The notes beneath the pieces are model-generated. The model did not search any database and had not been told where the DNA came from. It saw nothing but the letters and a program-made list of their open reading frames with translations. Below are positions 1 to 5,819 of a stretch of DNA of 7,105 nucleotides, in pieces. The stretch lies in NCBI GenBank assembly GCA_030630015.1, contig DAOVNV010000130.1:1-7105 (forward strand). The letters run 5' to 3'. Both the position numbers and the translations under genes were made by a program. The stretch comes from Desulfuromonadales bacterium (GTDB taxonomy: Bacteria; Desulfobacterota; Desulfuromonadia; Desulfuromonadales; BM103). Numbering within the stretch: the stretch's first letter is position 1; every line of letters starts with the position of its first letter.

Positions 1-610
1 GGATACGGCAGGCGTTTTCGCTGAAACTTTGAGCGATGTCCAGAGGTTTCTCTTCAGAAGCGGCAGTGAGGTCTCTCAGGTGCAGTTGTGTAAACTCCTC
101 CTGGCTGTAACCGTACAATTGCGATGCGGCATTATTGACGTTGACGACCGTCTGTTGATCTGCATCGACCAGGAGGACGGCATCCGTTTCCGCTGAAAAG
201 TGGAGACGGTAGTTTTCCTTGGCTTCGCGCAGAGTCTGTTCATCCTGGATGTGTCGAGTGATGTCCCGGGCTATCGCCGCAGCACCGATAATATTGCCGA
301 AATCATTTATGATTGGTGAAATGGAGAGCGAAACGAAGATAACCTTTCCATTTTTGCACAGGTGCATGGTCTGAAAATGCTTGATGCGTTCACCACGCAG
401 TATTTGCTTCAGAATCCGGGGGATTTCATCGCTACGTTCGGGCAGGGCAAGAAAGGCAAGGGGGCGTCCTCTGGCCTCGCTCGGACTATATCCATAGACG
501 GCTTGGGCGCCAGTGTTCCAACTGACAATGAACCCTTTCAGAGAAACCCCGATAATGGCGTCATCTGAGGATTCGACAATTGAGGCAAGCAGAGCCTGTG
601 TCTCTAACAT
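1..610 (-). CDS. Multi-PAS sensory protein, N-terminal 203 residues (truncated by window edge)
   Basis: The reading frame is open from the ATG at 608-610 to base 2 and runs off the window, so only the N-terminus is visible. Residues 8-120 are a PAS/PAC module: ESSDDAIIG, then SWNTGAQAVYGYSPSEARG, then the PAC-type strand CKNGKVIFVSLSISPI and the closing GAAAIARDITRH. A short helix (about 121-135, QDEQTLREAKENY) links to a second PAS beginning near residue 136 (HFSAETDAVLLVDADQQTVV, then NAASQLYGYSQEEF). There is no signal peptide or membrane segment in this part, so the sensor portion is probably cytoplasmic. In this family the PAS tandem usually feeds a histidine kinase, GGDEF or EAL domain, but which one cannot be told here. 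The start is the only in-frame ATG/GTG/TTG before an upstream stop at about 701-703, and the Shine-Dalgarno is weak. It is transcribed divergently from the LarA-like gene. Confidence 0.85.
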   Translation of the reverse strand, partial: MLETQALLASIVESSDDAIIGVSLKGFIVSWNTGAQAVYGYSPSEARGRPLAFLALPERSDEIPRILKQILRGERIKHFQTMHLCKNGKVIFVSLSISPIINDFGNIIGAAAIARDITRHIQDEQTLREAKENYRLHFSAETDAVLLVDADQQTVVNVNNAASQLYGYSQEEFTQLHLRDLTAASEEKPLDIAQSFSENACRI

Positions 611-635
611 GGCAAACTCGCTGTGGTAGGATACT

Positions 636-652
636 GCTGTTATTCTAACAGC
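636..652. promoter_or_regulatory. 17-bp palindrome, candidate operator upstream of the PAS gene
   Basis: GCTGTTA, three bases (TTC), then TAACAGC: perfect 7-bp arms. It lies 25 bp upstream of the PAS gene start and overlaps a weak minus-strand promoter candidate (-10 TAGAAT read from 647 to 642, -35 TTGTCG read from 672 to 667, spacer 19). The position would suit a repressor site or a leader hairpin. No regulator family is recognised, so the role is inferred from position and symmetry only. Confidence 0.35.
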
Positions 653-720
653 TGGGTGAACGATCGCGACAATGGTGTTCTTTTTTACCTGGTAAGCCTC
701 TCATATTTTCAATCATAGCC

Positions 721-778
721 TTGCGCTGTCTGATATGAGTTGGGTATGATCTGGAAGAGAACAAATCACCTTTAGGAG
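721..778 (+). promoter_or_regulatory. Candidate sigma70 promoter and RBS for the LarA-like gene
   Basis: TTGCGC at 721-726 and TATGAT at 745-750 are separated by 18 bp, giving a plausible -35/-10 pair. The ribosome binding site AGGAG is at 774-778. It lies 14 nt before the ATG at 793, which is longer than usual, but there is no better start nearby. The transcript leader would be only about 35 nt. Confidence 0.42.
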
Positions 779-792
779 AAAAGTTTTCAGCC

Positions 793-2079
793 ATGCGATA
801 CCCTGACTACATCGAACAGGATTTTGAATTTCCAGAATTTTACCGGGTGCGAATGAACTATCCGGATGATCGACTGGAGAATCTGGATGCAGAGATCGTG
901 CGCGGCATGGAGGAGGTGCTGCCGACCAGCGGAATTTCGGCTGGCGACACAGTTGCCGTTGCAGTTGGCAGCCGAGGTATCAACAATCTGGCACAAATGG
1001 TGAAAGTCGTCTGCCGGAAACTGTTGTCAATCGGCGCGGATCCTTTTGTTATTCCTGCCATGGGCAGCCATGGCGGGGCCACTCCGGAGGGGCAGCGCGC
1101 CATTCTCGAACAGCTGGGTGTGACCGAGGATCTCGTGGGGGTGCCGATCCGATCGTCCATGGATGTGGTTCAGATCGCCACCCTGTATGGTGAAGTTCCC
1201 GTCTATTTCTCTAGTGACGCCTTCGAGGCGGACCATTCTATCTGCCTGAACCGCATCAAACTGCACACCAAGTTCAAAGCGCCTGTGGAGAGCGGACTCT
1301 GCAAGATGCTCTGCCTGGGCATGGGCAAGCATGCCGGTGCGCTGACCTGGCACAACTGGGCCCTGAAATACGGTTTCTACCCGTTGTTGAAGGACATGGC
1401 CGCCGAAGTGGTTCGACTCTCGAACGTTCGTTTCGGGATCGGCATCGTGGAAGATGCCAACGATCATACGGCGTATGTTGAAGCTATCCCTGCGGCTGAA
1501 ATCGTGACCAGGGAGCCAGCCCTGCTCGAAAAGGCGAAGGCCTATTTTCCTAAGCTGCCGGTTCGTAACCTTGATGTCCTGGTTATTCAGCAGATCGGCA
1601 AGGAAATCAGCGGCGCGGGTATGGACCCGAACGTCACCGGGCGGGCCAGCGACCTGATGGAGGATGACTTTTCGGAAAGTCTCAAGGCGACCCGGATTGC
1701 CGTGCTGAACATGTCCGAGCAGACCGAAGGCAACGGCCTCGGCATTGGCCTGGCCGATTTCATCACCGAAAAAGTTTTCGAACAGCTGGACTATGAAAAG
1801 GTGCTGATGAACGCCTTGACCAGTGTCTCGGTTCGCAAGGCCTTCATTCCGGTACGCATGCCCAACGAATGCAAGGCTATCCAGGCTTGTTTTACAACTC
1901 TTGGCCCAGTCAGCGCACAGGATGTCCGCGCCATCATCATTCGCGATACCCTGCATGTTTTTGAGTTCTGGGCGAGTCCCGCGCTGCTGGATGAGTTGAA
2001 GATCCTTCCAACGGTGGAGATACTTGAGAAGAGCAGGCTTGAGTTTGATGCAGAGGGCGTTCTGCAGTTGGCAGACTAA
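793..2079 (+). CDS. LarA-like (DUF2088) putative nickel-pincer racemase/isomerase
   Basis: A 428-aa cytoplasmic protein of the lactate racemase superfamily, whose characterised members racemise or epimerise 2-hydroxyacids with a nickel-pincer nucleotide cofactor. Length fits the family. Visible landmarks are VAVGSRG (56-62), where LarA has its substrate-binding Asp/Arg loop; AMGSHGG (89-95) with His93; RIKLHTKF (154-161) with His158; and SGLCKMLCLGMGKHAGA (167-183) with Lys171, then His187. By rough analogy with LarA (H108, H174, K184, H200), His93 and His158 could be the acid/base pair, Lys171 the cofactor attachment site and His187 the Ni ligand; the 16-residue Lys-to-His spacing matches. 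The correspondence was made by eye. The substrate is unknown, and lactate should not be assumed because the GSRG loop differs from classic LarA. No cofactor synthesis genes (larB, larC, larE) are in the window. It is apparently monocistronic, converging on the transporter remnant with 22 bp between stop codons. Confidence 0.85.
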   Translation: MRYPDYIEQDFEFPEFYRVRMNYPDDRLENLDAEIVRGMEEVLPTSGISAGDTVAVAVGSRGINNLAQMVKVVCRKLLSIGADPFVIPAMGSHGGATPEGQRAILEQLGVTEDLVGVPIRSSMDVVQIATLYGEVPVYFSSDAFEADHSICLNRIKLHTKFKAPVESGLCKMLCLGMGKHAGALTWHNWALKYGFYPLLKDMAAEVVRLSNVRFGIGIVEDANDHTAYVEAIPAAEIVTREPALLEKAKAYFPKLPVRNLDVLVIQQIGKEISGAGMDPNVTGRASDLMEDDFSESLKATRIAVLNMSEQTEGNGLGIGLADFITEKVFEQLDYEKVLMNALTSVSVRKAFIPVRMPNECKAIQACFTTLGPVSAQDVRAIIIRDTLHVFEFWASPALLDELKILPTVEILEKSRLEFDAEGVLQLAD

Positions 2080-2101
2080 GCAAGGTGCCGGGCAGGTCCG
2101 T

Positions 2102-2518
2102 TCAAGAAGGGGCGGTCTTGGCGGCGAGGATTGTTTCCTTGCCCTGCGCCGGTGTCCTGGGGATCAGGCAGGAGAGCAGCAGCGACACCAGCGCCATGCC
2201 GGCGCCGCAGAAGAAAACCAGGGCCGGGGAGGTAAGCCAGACCAGACCGAAACTGGCCGGGATGACCACTGCCGCGATGTGGTTGATCGAAAAACTGACG
2301 CCGGCGGTTGAAGCGATGTCCTCAGGGGCGGCAACCTTCTGGAAGTAGGTTTTCAAGCCGATGGCCAGGGCGAAGAAGAAATGATCCAGAACGTAGAGTC
2401 CGGCTGCCAGACGCGATGACTCGACCAGCGCGTAGCCGCAGAAGACCAGAATCAACCCGCCGGTTCTGATTTTAAAAATGCAATAAATAGAGCAAAAGCA
2501 TTTAAGCTTGTCGCGCAT
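2102..2518 (-). pseudogene. MFS transporter remnant (C-terminal membrane segments only)
   Basis: The minus-strand frame from ATG 2516-2518 to the TGA at 2102-2104 encodes about 138 residues. From about base 2470 onward it reads like the last third of a major facilitator permease. Hydrophobic stretches begin with LILVFCGYALVE, YVLDHFFFALAIGL, INHIAAVVIPASFGLVWL and PALVFFCGAGMALVSLLL, followed by a short polar tail. Full transporters have about 380-420 residues and 12 membrane segments, so roughly the first two thirds are gone. The leading residues (MRDKLKCFCSIYCIFK) come from an AT-rich stretch (2471-2503) and do not look like transporter sequence; they are probably a deletion junction. The frame overlaps the end of pncB by 17 bases and has no clear ribosome site of its own. 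It is most likely a non-functional relic of a gene once downstream of pncB. A short membrane protein that is still expressed is possible but less likely. Confidence 0.7.
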
Positions 2519-3842
2519 CAACCTCCGCTGCCAGCTTTTGCAAAGCCGGTGAGACTGAAACCTGGTAAGCAGGCATTATCCCAAGTTCCTGCAGGTGTAG
2601 CGGGAGACGTTCAAGCTCGGCAGCAGCGCGTTGACGAATTGTCTCCAGCGATTCAGGCTGATGCAGACGTTTGCCCTGCTTCATGTAAGGTCGGATCAAT
2701 ACTTCTCCATCCTGCGTATCGCCCTCGATGGTAAGAATATCTTCCTGCATGCGGCCATGCTGGTCATAGAGGCGATACACTTGCTTGCGCCCCGGCCAAG
2801 TAGCCTTACCTTCGGAGCGTTTGCGGCGGGCAATGCCGGCATACTCGGTGAGCTTGTAGGCGCAGTCCAGGTAGGGTGCATCGGCGGAGGTATCCATATG
2901 GGTGCCGATGCCGAAACCATCAATCGGGGCTCCGGCCGCCAGTAACTCACGCAGGACATATTCGTCAATGCTGCCGCTGGAGAAAATGCCGGTCTTTGTC
3001 AGGCCGCCGTCATCCAAAATTTTTCTCACCTTGTGTGCATGCTTCGCCAGATCGCCGCTGTCCAGTCGCACTGCTTTGACCTGAATACCCTCTGCCTGGA
3101 GTCGTGGTGCGAGTTCAACGACCTTTTCCGCTCCGGCTTCCGTATCGTAGGTGTCAATGAGCAGGACGACATTGCCGGGCTGTGAGCGGGCAAAGTGGTC
3201 AAAGGCTTCCATTTCGTCATCATGGGCCTGGATGAAGGAATGGGCCATGGTGCCGTAGACCGGGATATCGAATAGCGGGGCGGCCAGTACCGTGGCGCTG
3301 CCGGTAAATCCGGCGATATAGCTGGCCCGTGCCGCCAGCAGTCCGGCTTCCGCGCCATGTGCTCGGCGCAGGCCGAAATCGATCAGCATTTTGTCCGGTG
3401 CGGTCAGCACGCAACGTGCGGCCTTGCTGGCAATCAGGGTCTGGAAATGGAGCAGGTTGATCAGGCGGCTTTCCACCAGTTGCGCCTGGGGCATGGGGGC
3501 GGTGACCCGCAGGATCGGTTCGTCGGGAAAGAACACCGTGCCTTCCGGCATGGCGTGGACCTCGCCGGTAAAGCGCAAAGCAGCCAGGGAGTCGATGAAG
3601 TCCTTGCTGAAGCGTCCATCACCTGATACCCACTCGATTTCTTCTGGTGTGACCTGCAGATTTTCCAGGAATACCAGGGCCTGTTCCAGGCCGGCTGCCA
3701 GCAGAAAGCCGCGAGAGGCGGGGAGCTTCCTGACGAAGAATTCAAAAGTTGCTGATTGCTCCATGCCTTGATCGAAGTAGCCCTGCAGCATGGTGAGCTG
3801 GTAGAGGTCAGTCAGAAGTGCGCTGGAGCTGGGATCGATCAT
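2502..3842 (-). CDS. pncB: Nicotinate phosphoribosyltransferase
   Basis: This 446-aa enzyme joins nicotinate to PRPP to give nicotinate mononucleotide, coupled to ATP hydrolysis, in the Preiss-Handler NAD salvage route in the cytoplasm. Family signatures in order: LLTDLYQLTM at the N-terminus (9-18), LIDFGLRRAHG (153-163), GTMAHSF (197-203) with His201 as the expected phosphorylated histidine, LIDTYDT (228-234), VRLDSGDL (258-265), FSSGSIDE (287-294) and GFGIGT (309-314). All are intact and the length is normal. The start ATG at 3840-3842 has a strong GGAGG (3850-3854 on the complement) 7 nt upstream. It is the second gene of an operon with pncA, 25 nt away, so nicotinate made by PncA is used at once. 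The TAA stop falls at the edge of the AT-rich patch where the transporter remnant begins. Because the fold is shared with nicotinamide and quinolinate phosphoribosyltransferases, the assignment rests on the motifs plus the pncA partner. Confidence 0.95.
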   Translation of the reverse strand: MIDPSSSALLTDLYQLTMLQGYFDQGMEQSATFEFFVRKLPASRGFLLAAGLEQALVFLENLQVTPEEIEWVSGDGRFSKDFIDSLAALRFTGEVHAMPEGTVFFPDEPILRVTAPMPQAQLVESRLINLLHFQTLIASKAARCVLTAPDKMLIDFGLRRAHGAEAGLLAARASYIAGFTGSATVLAAPLFDIPVYGTMAHSFIQAHDDEMEAFDHFARSQPGNVVLLIDTYDTEAGAEKVVELAPRLQAEGIQVKAVRLDSGDLAKHAHKVRKILDDGGLTKTGIFSSGSIDEYVLRELLAAGAPIDGFGIGTHMDTSADAPYLDCAYKLTEYAGIARRKRSEGKATWPGRKQVYRLYDQHGRMQEDILTIEGDTQDGEVLIRPYMKQGKRLHQPESLETIRQRAAAELERLPLHLQELGIMPAYQVSVSPALQKLAAEVDARQA

Positions 3843-3867
3843 GGTGTTGCCTCCAACAGCCTTTTTG

Positions 3868-4443
3868 TCAGATCAGCTGTGCACCGCTGCGAAGCATTTC
3901 GTTGACTGCACGTTGGCCGTCACCTGGCTGAACGTTGACGGCGCGGATGGCGTCTTCGATCAGCAGGACCTCGAACCCTTCGGTCAGGGCGTCTTGCACG
4001 GTGTTGAGCACGCAGTAGTCGGTTGCCAATCCGCCGATGAACAGGCGGGTAATCGTTCGGGTTTTCAGATTTTCGGCCAGATCAGTTCTTGAAAAGCCTG
4101 AATAGGAATTTTTCTCAGGCAGTTTCGCCTTGGAGATGATCACGGCATCATCCGGAAGGTGCAGTCCGGGTGCGAAGGCAGCTCCCTCTGTGCCGGCCAC
4201 ACAGTGCGGCGGCCATGCCCCGCCCTGTTCCCTGAAGGAACAGTGATCGGCCGGGTGCCAGTCGCGGGTCGCGTAGATGGGCAGGCCGCGGCCATGGAAT
4301 GTGTCTATGTATAGGTTCAGGGGCGGGATGACTGCATCACCATCCGGCACGGCCAGGCTGCCGCCGGGGAGGAAATCGTTCTGCACATCCACGATGATCA
4401 GTGCATCGCCCCGGCTCGGTTCATTGCTTGGTTGAACTGTCAT
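3868..4443 (-). CDS. pncA: Nicotinamidase (isochorismatase-family hydrolase)
   Basis: This 191-aa hydrolase converts nicotinamide to nicotinate and ammonia, the first step of NAD salvage. The cysteine-hydrolase triad is visible: Asp19 in IIVDVQNDF, Lys105 in VIISKAK and Cys144 in GGLATDYCV. The metal-binding set characteristic of nicotinamidases is present as RDWHPADHCSF (Asp61, His63, His67) and WPPHCVAGT (His80), and NSYSGF (112-117) is also typical. These residues distinguish it from plain isochorismatases. The start ATG at 4441-4443 has AGGAA (4451-4455 on the complement) 7 nt upstream. It leads the pncA-pncB operon, and the directly following phosphoribosyltransferase confirms the role. 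No promoter could be assigned with confidence; a stem-loop at 4486-4509 lies in the leader or operator region. Confidence 0.93.
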   Translation of the reverse strand: MTVQPSNEPSRGDALIIVDVQNDFLPGGSLAVPDGDAVIPPLNLYIDTFHGRGLPIYATRDWHPADHCSFREQGGAWPPHCVAGTEGAAFAPGLHLPDDAVIISKAKLPEKNSYSGFSRTDLAENLKTRTITRLFIGGLATDYCVLNTVQDALTEGFEVLLIEDAIRAVNVQPGDGQRAVNEMLRSGAQLI

Positions 4444-4485
4444 GACATCGTTCCTAGCTTCATGTCCTCATTTCCACAGGACGTC

Positions 4486-4509
4486 GACAGGGCTGAATCT
4501 CGCCCTGTC
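4486..4509. promoter_or_regulatory. Perfect 8-bp inverted repeat upstream of pncA
   Basis: GACAGGGC, an 8-base loop, then GCCCTGTC. It sits 42 bp upstream of the pncA start. Neither strand has a T-run after it, so it is not an intrinsic terminator. A second, weaker inverted repeat (TTCGGA/TCCGAA, 4529-4552) lies just beyond. These may be operator or leader structures for the NAD salvage operon. The sequence does not match any regulator site that I recognise, including the NrtR-type palindrome. Confidence 0.4.
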
Positions 4510-4585
4510 AGATAAGCTTACTACAATTTTCGGAAGTATCACCTGGTCCGAAGTAGACAAGCCCAAGTCAGTTGTCATATGATAA

Positions 4586-4616
4586 TTGTTTAATAACTGA
4601 ATAAGTCGTCTATAAT
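4586..4616 (+). promoter_or_regulatory. Candidate sigma70 promoter for the AAA+/VWA operon
   Basis: A perfect TATAAT at 4611-4616 has TTGTTT at 4586-4591 as the best -35, with a 19-bp spacer. It lies inside a distinctly AT-rich stretch (4571-4623). Transcription would start near 4623, which rules out the upstream in-frame TTG at 4622 and leaves the ATG at 4679 as the start of the AAA+ gene. Confidence 0.5.
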
Positions 4617-4627
4617 CGTTTTTGACT

Positions 4628-4632
4628 GGAGG
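4628..4632 (+). promoter_or_regulatory. Displaced Shine-Dalgarno of the AAA+ gene
   Basis: GGAGG (within GGAGGGGG, 4628-4635) is the only strong ribosome site before the ATG at 4679, but it is 46 nt away. The heptad array at 4634-4668 fills the gap. Without the array, GGAGG would be followed by ATTTTAAT and the ATG, a normal 8-nt spacing. In the present transcript GGGGC (4632-4636) can pair with GCCCC (4650-4654), partly hiding the site. Confidence 0.45.
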
Positions 4633-4633
4633 G

Positions 4634-4668
4634 GGCTTTCGCGTCTCGCGCCCCGCGCTTCTCGCCTC
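4634..4668 (-). repeat. Heptanucleotide array 1 (five units, minus strand)
   Basis: Read on the minus strand from 4668 down, the sequence divides into 7-base units: GAGGCGA, GAAGCGC, GGGGCGC, GAGACGC, GAAAGCC. The same unit (about GARRCGC) recurs at 5745-5812 and 7045-7076. The array forms nearly all of the 5' leader of the AAA+ gene and ends 10 bases before its ATG. Confidence 0.65.
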
Positions 4669-4678
4669 GGATTTTAAT

Positions 4679-5740
4679 ATGAACATCACACAAATGAAAC
4701 AGGTTCTGGCCGAGATCCTGACCAAAACAGATTTGACACCCTGCGTGGTTGGCCACCGCGGTGTCGGCAAAACGGCTGGCGTCGTGCAGGTCTGTCGCGA
4801 GATCGGCCGGGAATACGTGGCTGTGCGGCTGGGTCAGATGGAAGTTGGCGACCTGGTCGGCATCCCCTACCGTGAAACGGAGACTATGCATTGGTCGCGC
4901 CCGTCCTGGTGGCCGACTGAAAACGCGCCGGAAACGATCGTGCATTGCGACGAGCTCAACCGGGCACAGCAGGAAGACACCCTGCAGGCGATCTTCCAGT
5001 TCGTTGAACCGCCCGCCGAAGGACAAGAACGCCGATTGCACACCCACGAACTGCATCCCCGTCACAAGGTGGTGGTTTCGATCAACCCGCCGGACGGTAC
5101 TTACCAGGTGGCTACATTGGACCGAGCCCTGCTCGACCGCATGGTGATGCTCTACGTTGAGACGGACTATCAATGCTGGGCGCGCTACGCCAAGCAGCAG
5201 GAGTTCGACGAAGGCGTACAACAGTTCCTTTCGGCTTATCCGAACCTGCTGGCCAGAACCGGCTCTCCCCTCGATATGCAGATGGAGCCGACCGAGCGAG
5301 CCTGGGAAATGGTCAGCACCCTGCGTCGTTCCTGCCGTTTCCCGGCAGAGTTGGAGATGGAGGTCTACGCCGGGATCGTCGGCCAGGAAGCAGCGGTGAG
5401 TTTCCTGCGCTGGTGCCGCGAGCAGAGCGAACGGCCGCTGACAGCCCGCCAGGTGCTCGACAACTGGGAGCAGGTTGCCGACCGGGCCGCCGTCCAGCGC
5501 GACGACCTGCAGGCTGTGACCTTCAACGATGTGATCACCACTCTGGAAGTTGATCCAGTCCTGTCCGAATCCCAGGAAACCAGCCTGATCGCCTACATCG
5601 CTGTGCTGCCGCGTGATCTGCAATTCGGCCTGGTCAAGGCGTTGCTCAAAATTCCCGCCGTAGCGGCTGTGCTCTGCAAGGACGAACATGACGCCGTCAT
5701 CCTCGAAGTGATCGAAGCGATCAGCAAGGAAGCGTCTTAA
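4679..5740 (+). CDS. MoxR-family AAA+ ATPase
   Basis: A 353-aa AAA+ ATPase of the MoxR group, whose members act with VWA-domain partners to remodel or assemble target proteins (RavA/ViaA, NorQ/NorD and CbbQ/CbbO are known pairs). The core is complete: Walker A GHRGVGKT (25-32), Walker B TIVHCDELNRA (86-96) with Asp91/Glu92, sensor 1 Asn136 in VVVSINPPDG (131-140), and arginine-finger candidates Arg149 and Arg154 in LDRALLDRM. The remaining C-terminal part (about 200-353) is helical and holds no recognised extra domain. No signal or membrane segment is seen, so it is cytoplasmic. The ATG at 4679 is preferred over the in-frame TTG at 4622 because the intervening codons come from a heptad array and lie at the predicted transcription start. 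No Shine-Dalgarno lies at normal distance. The VWA gene follows 79 nt downstream in the same direction and is the likely partner. The client protein is not known. Confidence 0.9.
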   Translation: MNITQMKQVLAEILTKTDLTPCVVGHRGVGKTAGVVQVCREIGREYVAVRLGQMEVGDLVGIPYRETETMHWSRPSWWPTENAPETIVHCDELNRAQQEDTLQAIFQFVEPPAEGQERRLHTHELHPRHKVVVSINPPDGTYQVATLDRALLDRMVMLYVETDYQCWARYAKQQEFDEGVQQFLSAYPNLLARTGSPLDMQMEPTERAWEMVSTLRRSCRFPAELEMEVYAGIVGQEAAVSFLRWCREQSERPLTARQVLDNWEQVADRAAVQRDDLQAVTFNDVITTLEVDPVLSESQETSLIAYIAVLPRDLQFGLVKALLKIPAVAAVLCKDEHDAVILEVIEAISKEAS

Positions 5741-5742
5741 TC

Positions 5743-5813
5743 GAGAGGTGCGAGGCGCGAAACGCGAAACGAGAAAGTTTTATCGCACCTCTCATTTCGC
5801 GTTTCGCGCCTCG
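5743..5813 (+). promoter_or_regulatory. Strong leader hairpin with SD-sequestering alternative pairing
   Basis: Bases 5751-5774 pair with 5790-5813: 24 positions with one C/A mismatch, enclosing a 15-nt loop. The hairpin starts 2 nt after the Shine-Dalgarno-like GAGAGG (5743-5748) and ends 6 nt before the ATG at 5820. Folded, it would bring that site to an effective 8 nt from the start codon. An alternative 11-bp pairing (5743-5753 with 5783-5793) would bury the same site. Within the main hairpin, GGTG (5747-5750) can also pair with loop CACC (5786-5789) as a pseudoknot. No U-run follows, so it is not a terminator. A function is inferred; the structure may simply result from two inverted repeat copies. 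Confidence 0.5.
5745..5812. repeat. Heptanucleotide arrays 2a/2b, head-to-head copies
   Basis: The plus copy (5745-5772) reads GAGGTGC, GAGGCGC, GAAACGC, GAAACGA and then GAAA. The minus copy (read from 5812 to 5778) reads GAGGCGC, GAAACGC, GAAATGA, GAGGTGC, GATAAAA. Being inverted copies offset by one unit, they give both the 24-bp hairpin and the competing 11-bp pairing. They fill the whole gap between the AAA+ stop (5738-5740) and the VWA start. Confidence 0.8.
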
Positions 5814-5819
5814 GTATTT

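Noticed and set aside
362..568. Plus-strand 68-codon open frame
   Set aside because: It is antisense to the PAS domain coding sequence, whose conserved motifs support the minus strand.
1027..1956. Long minus-strand open frame (309 codons) opposite the LarA-like gene
   Set aside because: It is entirely antisense to a gene with clear family motifs, gives a low-complexity protein with no recognisable domain, and follows from the codon bias of the real gene.
2476..2503. AAATGC/GCATTT inverted repeat as a pncB terminator
   Set aside because: It has only 6 mostly A/T pairs with a 16-nt loop, and one arm overlaps the pncB stop codon. It is too weak to support.
4486..4509. GC-rich stem-loop as an intrinsic terminator
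   Set aside because: Neither strand has a T-tract next to the stem, and it lies between divergent genes where no terminator is needed.
4610..5689. Minus-strand open frame of 359 codons opposite the AAA+ gene
   Set aside because: It mirrors the AAA+ coding sequence, which has intact Walker and sensor motifs. The product shows no domain and its end runs into the repeat array.
4634..5812. CRISPR-like repeats
   Set aside because: The units are 7 bases long in contiguous arrays with no unique spacers, and no cas genes are present.
5751..5813. Leader hairpin as a transcription terminator between the AAA+ and VWA genes
   Set aside because: There is no U-run after the stem; GTATTTATG follows directly and is the start of the next gene.
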